A DNA stretch of 46,342 nt, from assembly GCA_003130845.1 (NCBI GenBank), contig QEXW01000083.1:1-46342 (forward strand), read 5' to 3'. Of the stretch, positions 15,901 through 24,380 are shown piece by piece (the stretch's first letter is position 1; every line of letters begins with the position of its first letter). Origin of the DNA: Anaerolineae bacterium. Its GTDB lineage: Bacteria > Chloroflexota > Anaerolineae > Anaerolineales > Villigracilaceae. The notes beneath the pieces are model-generated. The model searched no databases. It was not told where the DNA came from and saw nothing but the letters and a program-made list of their open reading frames with translations. A program made the position numbers and the translations under genes.

Positions 15901-16740
15901 ATGAAAACCTTAATCCCGATTGGCGGCGCATTAGACAAAGAAGACCCGCGCGTCATGCGAGAATTTATCGCGCGCGCCGGGGGCAAACAAGCAAACATCC
16001 TCATCTTCCCACAAGCCTCGGCCCTGCCGGAGACGGGTACCCTGTATGTGCAACAATGCTTAGAACTAGGCGCCAGTCAAGCCCAGGCGCTAGAGTTCCG
16101 AGAACGCCGATTGGCTGACAACCCAGATCACTTGCGCGCCGTGCAACAAGCCAGCGGCATTTTTTTTACAGGCGGCGCGCAAATGCGCCTAACACAACTA
16201 CTCGGCGGTACCTTGCTTGAAACCGCCCTGCAGCAAGCCTACCAACGAGGCTGCATCATCGCTGGCACAAGCGCCGGGGCCTCTGTTCTCTCCAAAACCA
16301 TGATTGCGTATGGAAAAAACGGCCCTACGCCCCGCGCAGGCATTCTTCAGTTTTCCCCAGGGCTAGGCTTCACCGATAAATTCACCTTCGACCAGCACTT
16401 TCAACAGCGCAATCGGTTCGGGCGGCTGATTTATGCCGTTGCAACCCACCCAGGCATTTTGGGAATCGGGATAGACGAGGATACCGCCGCCATCATAGAA
16501 GACGATGAAACGCTCACCGTCTGTGGCTCCGGCGCAGTCACCATTGTGGACGGTCGAGAAATTGGCGAAACAAACGTCGCCGAAATCGAGCGACGCGGCC
16601 CGGTAGCTGTCTCCAACCTTAAAATCCACGTTTTGACCGATGGCTGTGTGTATGACGGGAGAACGCGCCAGGCGCACCTCCCGCATAAAACGCTCCTGGC
16701 TGACGAACCAGGAAAAAACAGTAAAGGAGAAGAAGCATGA
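15901..16740 (+). CDS. Intracellular cyanophycinase-family serine peptidase (S51)
   Basis: A 279-residue protein of family S51, close in length to CphB. Motifs are the start LIPIGGALDKED, FFTGGAQ (89-94, corresponding to the GGDQ of cyanophycinase), the nucleophile elbow AGTSAGAS with Ser124, and FDQHFQQRNRFGRL (163-175). Cyanophycinase cleaves cyanophycin, a polymer of aspartate with arginine side groups, into beta-Asp-Arg dipeptides; other S51 members act on aspartyl dipeptides. There is no signal peptide, so it works in the cytoplasm. It lies between its likely regulator (2 nt) and a peptide transporter (4-nt overlap), which argues for a role in processing imported isopeptides. Confidence 0.82.
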   Translation: MKTLIPIGGALDKEDPRVMREFIARAGGKQANILIFPQASALPETGTLYVQQCLELGASQAQALEFRERRLADNPDHLRAVQQASGIFFTGGAQMRLTQLLGGTLLETALQQAYQRGCIIAGTSAGASVLSKTMIAYGKNGPTPRAGILQFSPGLGFTDKFTFDQHFQQRNRFGRLIYAVATHPGILGIGIDEDTAAIIEDDETLTVCGSGAVTIVDGREIGETNVAEIERRGPVAVSNLKIHVLTDGCVYDGRTRQAHLPHKTLLADEPGKNSKGEEA

Positions 16741-18485
16741 AGTCGTTCAAACCCTTGTTCTTGTTTGTCGTAGCGCTGGCATTGATTTTGACGGCCTGCG
16801 GCGGCCCGGCTACCCCCGCTCCAAGCCAGCCAGAACAGCCGCAACAACCCGCTCAACCAGCCGCTACCGAAGCACCCCAAGCGACCGAGGCTCCTACCGT
16901 TGACCCCAACGCACCGGTCCGAGGCGGCACGCTCATTTTTGGAACACCCCAAGAACCTGGCATTCTCAACACCTTGCTAACGAGTTCCTCCATTGAAGAC
17001 GCCGTCACATCACTCTTCGTGGAAGGCCTGGTCCAGGTCAACGAAAAGGGAGAATATGTCCCCGTCTTGGCCGAAGAACTGCCCACTGTTTCGGAAGACG
17101 GCCTGGTCGTCACCTGGAAGTTGAAAAAGGGCGTTAAGTTCTCAAACGGCAAAGAATTCACCTGCGAAGATGTCAAATTCACCATGGAAGGTGCGCTCTC
17201 GGACCTTTCGCAAGTGAGCACATCCGGTTATCGTGACATTGAAACATTGGAGTGCCCCGACCCTTACACGGTTGTTGCCACCTTCTCTGAACTGTACGCG
17301 CCTTACCTGCGTTTATTCGCCTACATTGTGCCGAGTGACGCAGGGCCACTCGACCAAATGGAAACGTGGGAATACAACCAAAAACCCTGGGGAACAGGCC
17401 CCTTCGTCTTAGAAGAATGGACTCCCGGCGATCATCTAACCTTTGTCCGCAATCCGTATTACCGCGAAGAAGGGAAACCGTATCTAGACAAGGTCATCAT
17501 CCGCGTTTTGCCCTCGCGTGAAGTAGGCATCCAGCTGCTCGGCACAGGTGAAATTCACGCCTTGTGGGATATTACGGAAGCAGACCTGCCTGCTCTGGCG
17601 AAGATGGAAGAGCAAGGCGTGACATATTCGGCAGCCGTCACCGGCGAAAATGAATTGCTGGTGTTAAACTTTGGCGCCAACGATGGCAGCGCACCGGCAG
17701 ACCCGGCCCAAAATCCGCATCCCATTTTGTACGATTTGCGTGTGCGGCAAGCCATCCAATACGCCATTAATAAACAGATGATTGCCGATACGCTGTTGTA
17801 CGGAAACGTCAAACCCGGCAGCACCGTCCTACCAGCCGGCCCCTTTGCCTGCCCGCAGCCACCGAGCGAATACAACCCCGAAAAAGCCAAAGCCTTGCTC
17901 GAAGAAGCAGGTTGGAAAGTCGGTGCCGATGGCATTCGGGAAAAAGACGGCCTGCGCCTGAGCCTAAAAATTAACTCGACCAGTGGTAACTTGCTGCGTG
18001 AGCAAACCGAACAAGTCTTAGCCGAAATGTTGAAACAGGTTGGCATTGAACTGACCATCGAAAACATGCCATCCGATGTCTTCTTTGCTGGCGGTGAAAG
18101 CGATGGCCTGCGCGACCTGGGTAAATTTGACATCCTGCTCTACACCACCGGCCCAGCGCTCGACCCAGATAGCCACTTGTTCAGCAACTACACTAGTTAT
18201 CGCATCCCCACCGCAGAAAATGAATGGTCAGGCGCTAACTTCAGCCGCTACATCAATCCAGACGTGGATAAATGGATTGATGAGGCTGCTGTTTCCATGG
18301 ACCTGCAAACGCGCAAAACGCTCTATTGCAAAGTCGCCGAGCAAATTAACAAAGACTTGCCTCGCATCTACCTGTATGAACGGCTTTCGATTAGCGGTCA
18401 CCGCAAAGAATTTCACAACCTGACCATCTCCCCCAGTTTTGTAGATTTTGCCTGGGGCGCACAAAACTGGTGGTTGAGCAAATAA
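16737..18485 (+). CDS. ABC transporter substrate-binding lipoprotein, family 5 (peptide/DppA-like)
   Basis: A 582-residue lipoprotein with signal peptide and lipobox LTAC (Cys21), then a Pro/Gln/Ala/Thr-rich tether (about 23-60). The SBP_bac_5 domain follows, with RGGTLIFGTPQEP, the FSNGKEFTCEDVKFTME segment, GTGPFVLEEWTPGDHLTFVRNPYY, and VRQAIQYAINKQMIADTLLYG. Family 5 proteins bind di- and oligopeptides, nickel and some sugars. An AAGGAG precedes the ATG, which overlaps the peptidase stop. Given its partners it likely binds peptides released by the secreted S51 protein (inference). Confidence 0.92.
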   Translation: MKSFKPLFLFVVALALILTACGGPATPAPSQPEQPQQPAQPAATEAPQATEAPTVDPNAPVRGGTLIFGTPQEPGILNTLLTSSSIEDAVTSLFVEGLVQVNEKGEYVPVLAEELPTVSEDGLVVTWKLKKGVKFSNGKEFTCEDVKFTMEGALSDLSQVSTSGYRDIETLECPDPYTVVATFSELYAPYLRLFAYIVPSDAGPLDQMETWEYNQKPWGTGPFVLEEWTPGDHLTFVRNPYYREEGKPYLDKVIIRVLPSREVGIQLLGTGEIHALWDITEADLPALAKMEEQGVTYSAAVTGENELLVLNFGANDGSAPADPAQNPHPILYDLRVRQAIQYAINKQMIADTLLYGNVKPGSTVLPAGPFACPQPPSEYNPEKAKALLEEAGWKVGADGIREKDGLRLSLKINSTSGNLLREQTEQVLAEMLKQVGIELTIENMPSDVFFAGGESDGLRDLGKFDILLYTTGPALDPDSHLFSNYTSYRIPTAENEWSGANFSRYINPDVDKWIDEAAVSMDLQTRKTLYCKVAEQINKDLPRIYLYERLSISGHRKEFHNLTISPSFVDFAWGAQNWWLSK

Positions 18486-18502
18486 ACCAATCACAGTATC
18501 AT

Positions 18503-18534
18503 CGTCAGGACAGGTCTATTGGCCTGTCCTGACG
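18503..18534 (+). other. Intercistronic hairpin between binding protein and permease
   Basis: A perfect 12-bp stem (CGTCAGGACAGG, 18503-18514, with 18523-18534) and an 8-nt loop lie 17 nt after the binding-protein stop. There is no T run, so it is not a standard terminator. Such hairpins often protect the upstream mRNA end or reduce read-through, giving more binding protein than permease. Confidence 0.85.
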
Positions 18535-18546
18535 CGCAAAATACCC

Positions 18547-19518
18547 ATGACCACTTACCTGATTCGCCGCATCTTGCAAGCCAGCCTGACCTTGCTGGTT
18601 ATCAGTTTCATTCTCTTCGGACTGATTTCTGCCACGCCCGGTGGATTTATGACGGTTTATGCCGAAAAATCGGACATGAGCCCCGAAGATTTAGCGCGCA
18701 TTCGGGCCAAACTTGGGCTGGACGACCCCGTCCCTGTGCGCTACGCAAAGTGGCTGAGCAATCTATTGCAAGGAGATTGGGGGAAGTCGCTTACATCCAA
18801 ACGCCCTGTGCTAGAAGAAATCGGCAGCCGCCTACCCAATACACTCTTACTGATGAGCCTGATGTTGATTTGTACTTTACTCGTGGCCATTCCGCTGGGT
18901 ATTTTTTCGGCGATTAAACAATATTCTTGGTTCGACCATTTCTTTACCACCCTGGCCTTTGCCGGACAATCACTACCGGTATTTTGGTTTGGGCTGTTGC
19001 TCATCATCATCTTTGCCGTCCTGCTCAAAGGACCAGATGGCCGCCCTTTGCTGCCAGGGGCGGGCATGTACACCCTCGGTGAGCCATTCTCGCTTTGGGA
19101 CCGCATTCGACATCTCATTTTACCGGTCACCATGCTCACCTTTGTTTCTTCTGCCGAATACATGCGCTACCTGCGCTCTGCCATGCTCGATGTCATCCAC
19201 GAGGATTACATCCGCACCGCGCGGGCCAAAGGCTTGCGCGAATGGAAAGTCATCTTCAAACACGCACTACGAAACGCCATTATTCCTCTCGTTACCCTGG
19301 TCGGACTAGACCTGCCCTCCCTCTTTGGCGGGGCACTCTTTACAGAAACCATTTTTGCTTGGCCTGGCATAGGCCGGCTATACTTTACCGCCGCATTGAA
19401 AAATGATTATCCACTGGTGATGGCAACACTCATGATTTACTCGACATTAATCGTCCTTTCTACGTTGCTCGTCGATGTCATCTACGCCACACTCGACCCG
19501 CGCATTCGCTTATCGTAA
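18547..19518 (+). CDS. Peptide-type ABC transporter permease, DppB family
   Basis: A 323-residue membrane protein with six helices. It has the DppB/OppB features: N-terminal TTYLIRRILQASLTLLVISFILF, the ARIRAKLGLDDPVPVRYAKWL segment and the EAA-type loop RTARAKGLREWKVIFKHALRNAIIPLVTL that contacts the ATPase. It is the first of two permeases and follows the intercistronic hairpin without an evident Shine-Dalgarno. No ATPase gene (DppD/DppF type) is in the operon, so it must use one encoded elsewhere. Confidence 0.93.
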   Translation: MTTYLIRRILQASLTLLVISFILFGLISATPGGFMTVYAEKSDMSPEDLARIRAKLGLDDPVPVRYAKWLSNLLQGDWGKSLTSKRPVLEEIGSRLPNTLLLMSLMLICTLLVAIPLGIFSAIKQYSWFDHFFTTLAFAGQSLPVFWFGLLLIIIFAVLLKGPDGRPLLPGAGMYTLGEPFSLWDRIRHLILPVTMLTFVSSAEYMRYLRSAMLDVIHEDYIRTARAKGLREWKVIFKHALRNAIIPLVTLVGLDLPSLFGGALFTETIFAWPGIGRLYFTAALKNDYPLVMATLMIYSTLIVLSTLLVDVIYATLDPRIRLS

Positions 19519-19527
19519 TCTCGCCGT

Positions 19528-20424
19528 ATGAACACACGCTCACATACACCATCTCAATCACCCTGGGTTTTATTCTGGCGGCGATTTCGCAAACACAAGA
19601 TGGCCTTGGCCGGTATTTTTATCGTGCTGGTCATCTGCCTACTGGTCGCGCTGGCGCCTTTCATTGCCCCGTATGACCCCATGACACAAAACCTACTCAA
19701 TCGCCTACAGCCGCCCTCTGCACAACACTGGCTTGGCACCGATGATTTAGGACGAGATTTATGGACACGCATTCTGTATGGCGGACGCATCTCGCTTTCG
19801 GTTGGACTGCTGGCGATGAGCGTTTCCATTTTGCTCGGCTCGTTGATTGGGTTGGTCTCTGGCTATTACGGCGGGTGGATAGATAGCGTGCTCATGCGCA
19901 TGACCGAAATTTTCCTATCCATTCCGCGTCTATTTGTGCTTATCGCCCTCGGCATGTTCCTGCGTACTCTCGACCTGCCTACGCTGAAAGCCGGTTCTTT
20001 CTTGCCGATTGCGTTGGTGATTGGCGCGCTCTCTTGGATGGGCACCGCGCGTATGGTACGCGCTTCCACCCTGGCGTTGCGAGAACGCGAATTTGTGCAA
20101 GCGTGCCGTGCCTTAGGTGGTTCGAATGCGCGCCTGCTCTTCCGGCACATCTTACCGAATGTCGCTAGCCCAATTATCGTCTCAGCCACCCTCGGGCTAT
20201 CCGGTGCTATCATCAGCGAAAGCGGCCTCTCCTACCTTGGGTTTGGCGTGCAACTCCCCACCCCCACCTGGGGTAATATGCTCTCAAACACCCAAAGCCA
20301 AATGACCACCGCCCCCTGGACGGCCATTTTCCCCGGCTTAATGATTTTCCTGGTTGTCATTTCAATCAACTACATTGGCGACGGTTTACGCGATGCTCTC
20401 GACCCACGCCACGCGCCACGCTAG
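19528..20424 (+). CDS. Peptide-type ABC transporter permease, DppC family
   Basis: A 298-residue membrane protein with a short cytoplasmic N terminus and six helices. The DppC signature HWLGTDDLGRDLWTRILYGGRISLSVGLL is present, as is the ATPase-contact loop VQACRALGGSNARLLFRHILPNVASPIIV. It starts 9 nt after the DppB gene and pairs with it. Its stop overlaps a strong AGGAGG that serves the next gene, so the secreted S51 protein is translated from the same mRNA. Confidence 0.93.
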   Translation: MNTRSHTPSQSPWVLFWRRFRKHKMALAGIFIVLVICLLVALAPFIAPYDPMTQNLLNRLQPPSAQHWLGTDDLGRDLWTRILYGGRISLSVGLLAMSVSILLGSLIGLVSGYYGGWIDSVLMRMTEIFLSIPRLFVLIALGMFLRTLDLPTLKAGSFLPIALVIGALSWMGTARMVRASTLALREREFVQACRALGGSNARLLFRHILPNVASPIIVSATLGLSGAIISESGLSYLGFGVQLPTPTWGNMLSNTQSQMTTAPWTAIFPGLMIFLVVISINYIGDGLRDALDPRHAPR

Positions 20425-20432
20425 GAGGTCCT

Positions 20433-22511
20433 GTGTCTTTGCCACACTTCACCAAAAATGCTCGCGCCCTGTTTTTGCTTTTTGTTTTTATGGGCAACTG
20501 GCTTGCTTTATCATCCAATCCTGCTCACGCGCAAAACACCCCTGGTCTGCTCCTGCCGATTGGGGGCGGGTATACTGACATTTATAACGGCTTTGCCCAA
20601 TATGCCATTGCCAATGCACGCAACGGAATAGTCAGAATTTTGATTTTGCCCGCCCCCTATTCCACCAACGCCGAAAAAATCAGTGAAGCCGAGCGCGCAC
20701 AAAACCTAAAAGACGCCGAAGAACGCCGCCGTCAAGTAGAAGGCGCCTGCCAACGCAACGCTCCTGAAACCATCACCTGCCAAGTCTTGCTCCTACCGCT
20801 CTTCACCCGCTCAGACGCTGCCAACCCGGCCGTCTTAGAGATGATGAGCGACGACACATCGGCCGTCTTTATTTTAGGCGGCGACCAAGCGATTGCCATG
20901 CAAGCCCTCATCGGAACACCCGCCGAAGAACGACTGGCCTACTTACGAACGCAAGGAACGCTGATTGCAGGTACCAGCGCCGGCGGCGCCATGCAGTCAA
21001 AAATCATGCTGGCTGCTTATAACCCCAACTTCGCCCCAGAAAACGCTCTCTTTTTTGGCTCGGTCGAAGTTTGGAACTCAGCCGAAAAACGCGGACTGGT
21101 CTTTGGGGTCGAAAACGCCATCATAGACCAACACTTTCAACAACGCGCCCGCATGGGACGGCTCATCAGCGTCATCACCCGTCCCGATTTGCCCCACCTG
21201 GGCATAGGCGTAGATGCCTACACCGGCGTAGTCGTAGATGAAAACACCGTCGGAAATGTCTTTGGCCTCTACACCGTCACCATTTTAGATGCCGAAACCT
21301 ACCACGCCGCCGATGCCGTGCGCTACGTACCCATTGCGTCAAACCGCCCGCCCCTGGTCAGCGTGCGCAACATCCTCGTCAATTTGCTCTCACCGGGAGA
21401 ATTTTCCTACGATTTGCAAACACGCGTAGGCCAAGCGGGCGTATTGACCTACCCCCCACCCAGCACCATCGAGCGTACCTTTGACCTGCGTCTACCGCCA
21501 GGCGCAGGTGCGTTGATTCTCTCCGGGGATATTTCCGATTCGCTCGAAAACAACCCCATCCTAAAACGTTTCATCGAACTCGCAGGGGGCGAACAAGCCA
21601 ATCTGGTGGTCATCGCCGATGGCGGCGCCTCCCCCTCTGCCAACCAGCGCAGCGCACAACGCTATGTCGAAGCGCTATCCAAACTGGGCGCAAAAGCAAT
21701 CGTTGGAGATGCGCAAACAGCCACCGAAAACGTCACCGGGTTCGTCTTCGTCGGGCGCGATGCCTCCAAAATGACACCGCCCACCTGGCTCCGCCAAGCG
21801 TGGCTGGACGGTAAACCCATCCTAGCCGATAACGCCGCCGCCACACTCTTTGGCAGCTTTTACGCCGCACACGGCCCCACACCCAGCGGAGATGCAGAAC
21901 AAGAAGAAATTGCCGTACAGCGCTCTTTCATTCAAGGCAAAACGAAAATTCAACCAGGCCTAGGCTTCCTCCCCATCACCCTGCAACCGCAAACCCTGGC
22001 CGACAAACGCTTTGGCCGCCTGTTTTCACTCGCCTACAATCACCCCGACCAACTGGCAATCGGGCTAAATACGAACACTGCTTTAGAAATCACCACCGAA
22101 GGCGCGCGCGTATTGGGTGACAATGGCATCTTCGTGCTTGACTTACGCTCTGCAACTCTGGCGCTCGGCACAAACAACGGTTTCGTTATCTTCAACGGGT
22201 TGCTGGATGTTTTTGCCCCAGGCGAACGCGTACAGCCTGAACCCGCCGATGTCAACGCTAGCTACCAACCGCAGCCGACACCTGCCCTGCCTTCTCCTGA
22301 GCCAACTGCCGCCCCAACCGAAACCGCTCTCCCTACGGCTACGGCAACCCCTGCGCCCACGCACACCGCTATCCCTGCGCAGCCAACCCCAACCCCCACA
22401 CCCTTCGTACAACCGCCTGCTTCTGCGCTCCCGCAATTTTGGGGCCTCGGCTTGGGTTTGTTGCTGATACTCGGCGCATGGCTGTGGTCAAAGTGGAGAA
22501 ACCGAAGATAA
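20433..22511 (+). CDS. Secreted, membrane-anchored tandem S51 (cyanophycinase-like) protein
   Basis: A 692-residue exported protein; GTG 20433 is set by AGGAGG (20423-20428). A signal peptide (about 1-33) precedes S51 domain 1 (about 37-300) with ILGGDQ (147-152), the nucleophile AGTSAGGAMQ (Ser182) and IIDQHFQQRARMGRL (230-244). A linker leads to a second domain of the same fold (about 355-600), where GGDQ is replaced by VGRDAS, the Ser elbow by ILADNAAATLFG (463-474), and the DQHF motif is gone; it is probably inactive and may bind polymer. A Pro/Thr/Ala-rich spacer (605-660), one membrane helix (about 668-686) and basic KWRNRR end it. Domain 1 would cleave isopeptides outside the cell, feeding the transporter encoded just upstream. 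Confidence 0.82.
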   Translation: MSLPHFTKNARALFLLFVFMGNWLALSSNPAHAQNTPGLLLPIGGGYTDIYNGFAQYAIANARNGIVRILILPAPYSTNAEKISEAERAQNLKDAEERRRQVEGACQRNAPETITCQVLLLPLFTRSDAANPAVLEMMSDDTSAVFILGGDQAIAMQALIGTPAEERLAYLRTQGTLIAGTSAGGAMQSKIMLAAYNPNFAPENALFFGSVEVWNSAEKRGLVFGVENAIIDQHFQQRARMGRLISVITRPDLPHLGIGVDAYTGVVVDENTVGNVFGLYTVTILDAETYHAADAVRYVPIASNRPPLVSVRNILVNLLSPGEFSYDLQTRVGQAGVLTYPPPSTIERTFDLRLPPGAGALILSGDISDSLENNPILKRFIELAGGEQANLVVIADGGASPSANQRSAQRYVEALSKLGAKAIVGDAQTATENVTGFVFVGRDASKMTPPTWLRQAWLDGKPILADNAAATLFGSFYAAHGPTPSGDAEQEEIAVQRSFIQGKTKIQPGLGFLPITLQPQTLADKRFGRLFSLAYNHPDQLAIGLNTNTALEITTEGARVLGDNGIFVLDLRSATLALGTNNGFVIFNGLLDVFAPGERVQPEPADVNASYQPQPTPALPSPEPTAAPTETALPTATATPAPTHTAIPAQPTPTPTPFVQPPASALPQFWGLGLGLLLILGAWLWSKWRNRR

Positions 22512-22604
22512 ACCAAGTACGGCTTGTTGTCCATCTCACCGCCCAGTCATCTTCCTGGCCCCGCTTGCCTCCTTCACCTACAAAACAACCAAAGCTCATA
22601 CAGT

Positions 22605-22662
22605 AGAAGAGGAAATGAAGAAAGACACCTCAAGTTTCTTTCTTCTTTCCTCTTTCTTCTTT
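22605..22662 (+). terminator. Long purine/pyrimidine hairpin after the S51 operon
   Basis: A stem of about 17 bp with one bulged T (22607-22624 with 22638-22654) and a 13-nt loop; the 3' arm is T/C-rich and runs on into TTTCTTCTTT. It lies 94 nt after the operon and is probably a terminator or processing site. It shares the 12-mer CTTTCCTCTTTC with the hairpin at 40396. Confidence 0.55.
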
Positions 22663-22731
22663 GGCAATTCTCCAGTATGCTTAACCCCATCCAGGCGCAC
22701 ATCCTGTCATTCTAAACCAGCAGAGTTCCTC

Positions 22732-23589
22732 ATGAAGATACCATTCACCGATTTGGGCGGCGAGGGCAGCACACTGTGCTTTTTACACGCTAACGGCTAC
22801 CCGCCAGAATGCTACCTGCCCCTGCTCAACGCGCTCAAACCCCAGCACCGCGTGCTTGCCATGCACCAGCGGCCACTTTGGCCCAATGCCAAACCAGAAG
22901 AGGTATCAGACTGGCACCCCCTCTCGGCAGATTTTCTCCGTTTTCTCGATGAACAAGGACTAGAGCGCGTCAGCGTCCTTGGCCACTCGATGGGCGGAAT
23001 CGCTGCCTTGCGCGCTGCCCTGCAACAGCCAGAACGTTTCCGCGCTCTCATCTTGCTTGACCCGGTCCTCTTTCCACCTGGTTTCATTTTGCTATGGAAC
23101 CTCGTTCGTCTAATAGGACTAGGATACGCACTCCACCCTCTCATTCCTGCTGCCCAAAAACGTCGCCGCACGTTCGATGACCTAGACCGTCCCTTCAACG
23201 CCTATCGCCAGCGCCCCACCTTTCGCTACATGAACGATGACGCCCTATGGGCCTATCTGCGAGGCATCACCCAGCCCAATGGTGAAAGCGGCTACACCTT
23301 GCGCTACAGTCCCGAATGGGAAACGCGCATCTATTACACCAGCGTTTGGCGCGATTTTGACCTTTGGCGCGGCCTACCGAAACTCAAACTTGCTACGCTG
23401 GTATTGCGCGGCGCCGAAACCGACACCTTTCTACCCCTTACGGCCTGGCTCGTCCGCCGCTTCAACCCGCGCATTCAAATGCAAACCCTAGCCCACACCA
23501 CACATCTGCTCCCGCTGGAAGCCCCAGCACAAGTGGCCGACTATATTTTATGCTTCCTAGACCGATTCGCTCACCAGGCAACTGAATAA
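22732..23589 (+). CDS. Alpha/beta hydrolase
   Basis: A 285-residue alpha/beta-hydrolase fold protein. The oxyanion region is CFLHANGYPPECY, the nucleophile elbow is VLGHSMGGIAAL (Ser86), and a C-terminal histidine is in LAHTTHLLPLE; the acid is probably in LVLRGAETDTFLP. It lacks a signal peptide. Substrate unknown; esters, lactones or thioesters are possible. ATG 22732 is preferred over an in-frame ATG at 22615, because the extra 39 residues are low-complexity and fall in the hairpin. The CoA-transferase-like gene starts 20 nt later. Confidence 0.85.
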   Translation: MKIPFTDLGGEGSTLCFLHANGYPPECYLPLLNALKPQHRVLAMHQRPLWPNAKPEEVSDWHPLSADFLRFLDEQGLERVSVLGHSMGGIAALRAALQQPERFRALILLDPVLFPPGFILLWNLVRLIGLGYALHPLIPAAQKRRRTFDDLDRPFNAYRQRPTFRYMNDDALWAYLRGITQPNGESGYTLRYSPEWETRIYYTSVWRDFDLWRGLPKLKLATLVLRGAETDTFLPLTAWLVRRFNPRIQMQTLAHTTHLLPLEAPAQVADYILCFLDRFAHQATE

Positions 23590-23609
23590 CCCCAACCAAG
23601 GAACTGCCT

Positions 23610-24380
23610 ATGGAATACTCCTCCTCTGAACTGATGATTGTCAATGCCGCCCGCCTGCTCAAAGATGGCGATGTCGTCTTTGTAGGCGTTGGCCAACCCA
23701 ACCTGGCCTGTAATTTAGCCAAACGCACGCACGCCCCCAACCTCGTCATGATTTACGAAGCCGGTGTCATCGGAGCCGAGCCAGCGCGTTTGCCGCTCTC
23801 CATTGGCGACCCCACCCTGGTCAGCGGAGCACTCTCGGTTGTCAGCATGTACGACATCTTTGCCCTCTATTTACAGCGCGGCAACGTAGATGTTGGGTTT
23901 TTGGGCGGAGCACAAATTGACCGCTATGGCAACATCAACGCCACCATCATCGGTGGAGATTACGAACACCCCAAAGTGCGCCTCCCCGGCTCTGGCGGCG
24001 CACAGGAAATTGCCGCCTGGGCCAATCGCTGTTACATCATGACTCCCCATCAAAAACGACGCTTCCCCGAACAAGTAGATTTTCTCACATCGGCCGGCTA
24101 CCTGGATGGCAAAGAGCGGCGCAAGCAAGCCGGTCTGCGCGGGCAGGGCCCGGTGGTGGTTGTGACCGACTTAGGCTTGCTCGAACCCGACGAAAACGGC
24201 GAACTGATGCTCACAGCGCTACACCCCGGAAAAACTGTCGAAATGGCCAAAGAAAACACCGGCTGGGACTTAAAAATCGCCCCACATCTACGCACCACCG
24301 CCCCGGTGAGCGAACAAGAACTGCGCATCCTGCGCGAAGAACTCGATCCAACTGGCATCTATCTCAAAGGCGGCGCTTAG
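23610..24380 (+). CDS. CoA-transferase family beta subunit (GctB/IpdB-like)
   Basis: A 256-residue protein with the family I CoA-transferase beta-subunit fold. It has LLKDGDVVFVGVGQPNLACNLAKRTHAPNLVMIYEAGVIGAEP, where Glu50 or Glu57 may be the position of the catalytic glutamate, then GFLGGAQIDRYGNINATIIG and PGSGGAQEIA. Such subunits pair with an alpha subunit and move CoA between acids; IpdAB relatives instead hydrolyse steroid-ring CoA esters. No alpha subunit is adjacent, so the partner must lie elsewhere. AAGGAA precedes the ATG. Its pairing with an alpha/beta hydrolase suggests degradation of an acyl-CoA (inference). Confidence 0.8.
   Translation: MEYSSSELMIVNAARLLKDGDVVFVGVGQPNLACNLAKRTHAPNLVMIYEAGVIGAEPARLPLSIGDPTLVSGALSVVSMYDIFALYLQRGNVDVGFLGGAQIDRYGNINATIIGGDYEHPKVRLPGSGGAQEIAAWANRCYIMTPHQKRRFPEQVDFLTSAGYLDGKERRKQAGLRGQGPVVVVTDLGLLEPDENGELMLTALHPGKTVEMAKENTGWDLKIAPHLRTTAPVSEQELRILREELDPTGIYLKGGA

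Noticed and set aside
20101-20130. Short tRNA-like GGTTCGAA string
   Set aside because: It lies inside the DppC-type permease gene and no cloverleaf can be drawn around it.
22615-22731. Longer start for the alpha/beta hydrolase
   Set aside because: The added 39 residues are low-complexity, fall in a hairpin and do not resemble a signal peptide; ATG 22732 gives the usual N terminus.
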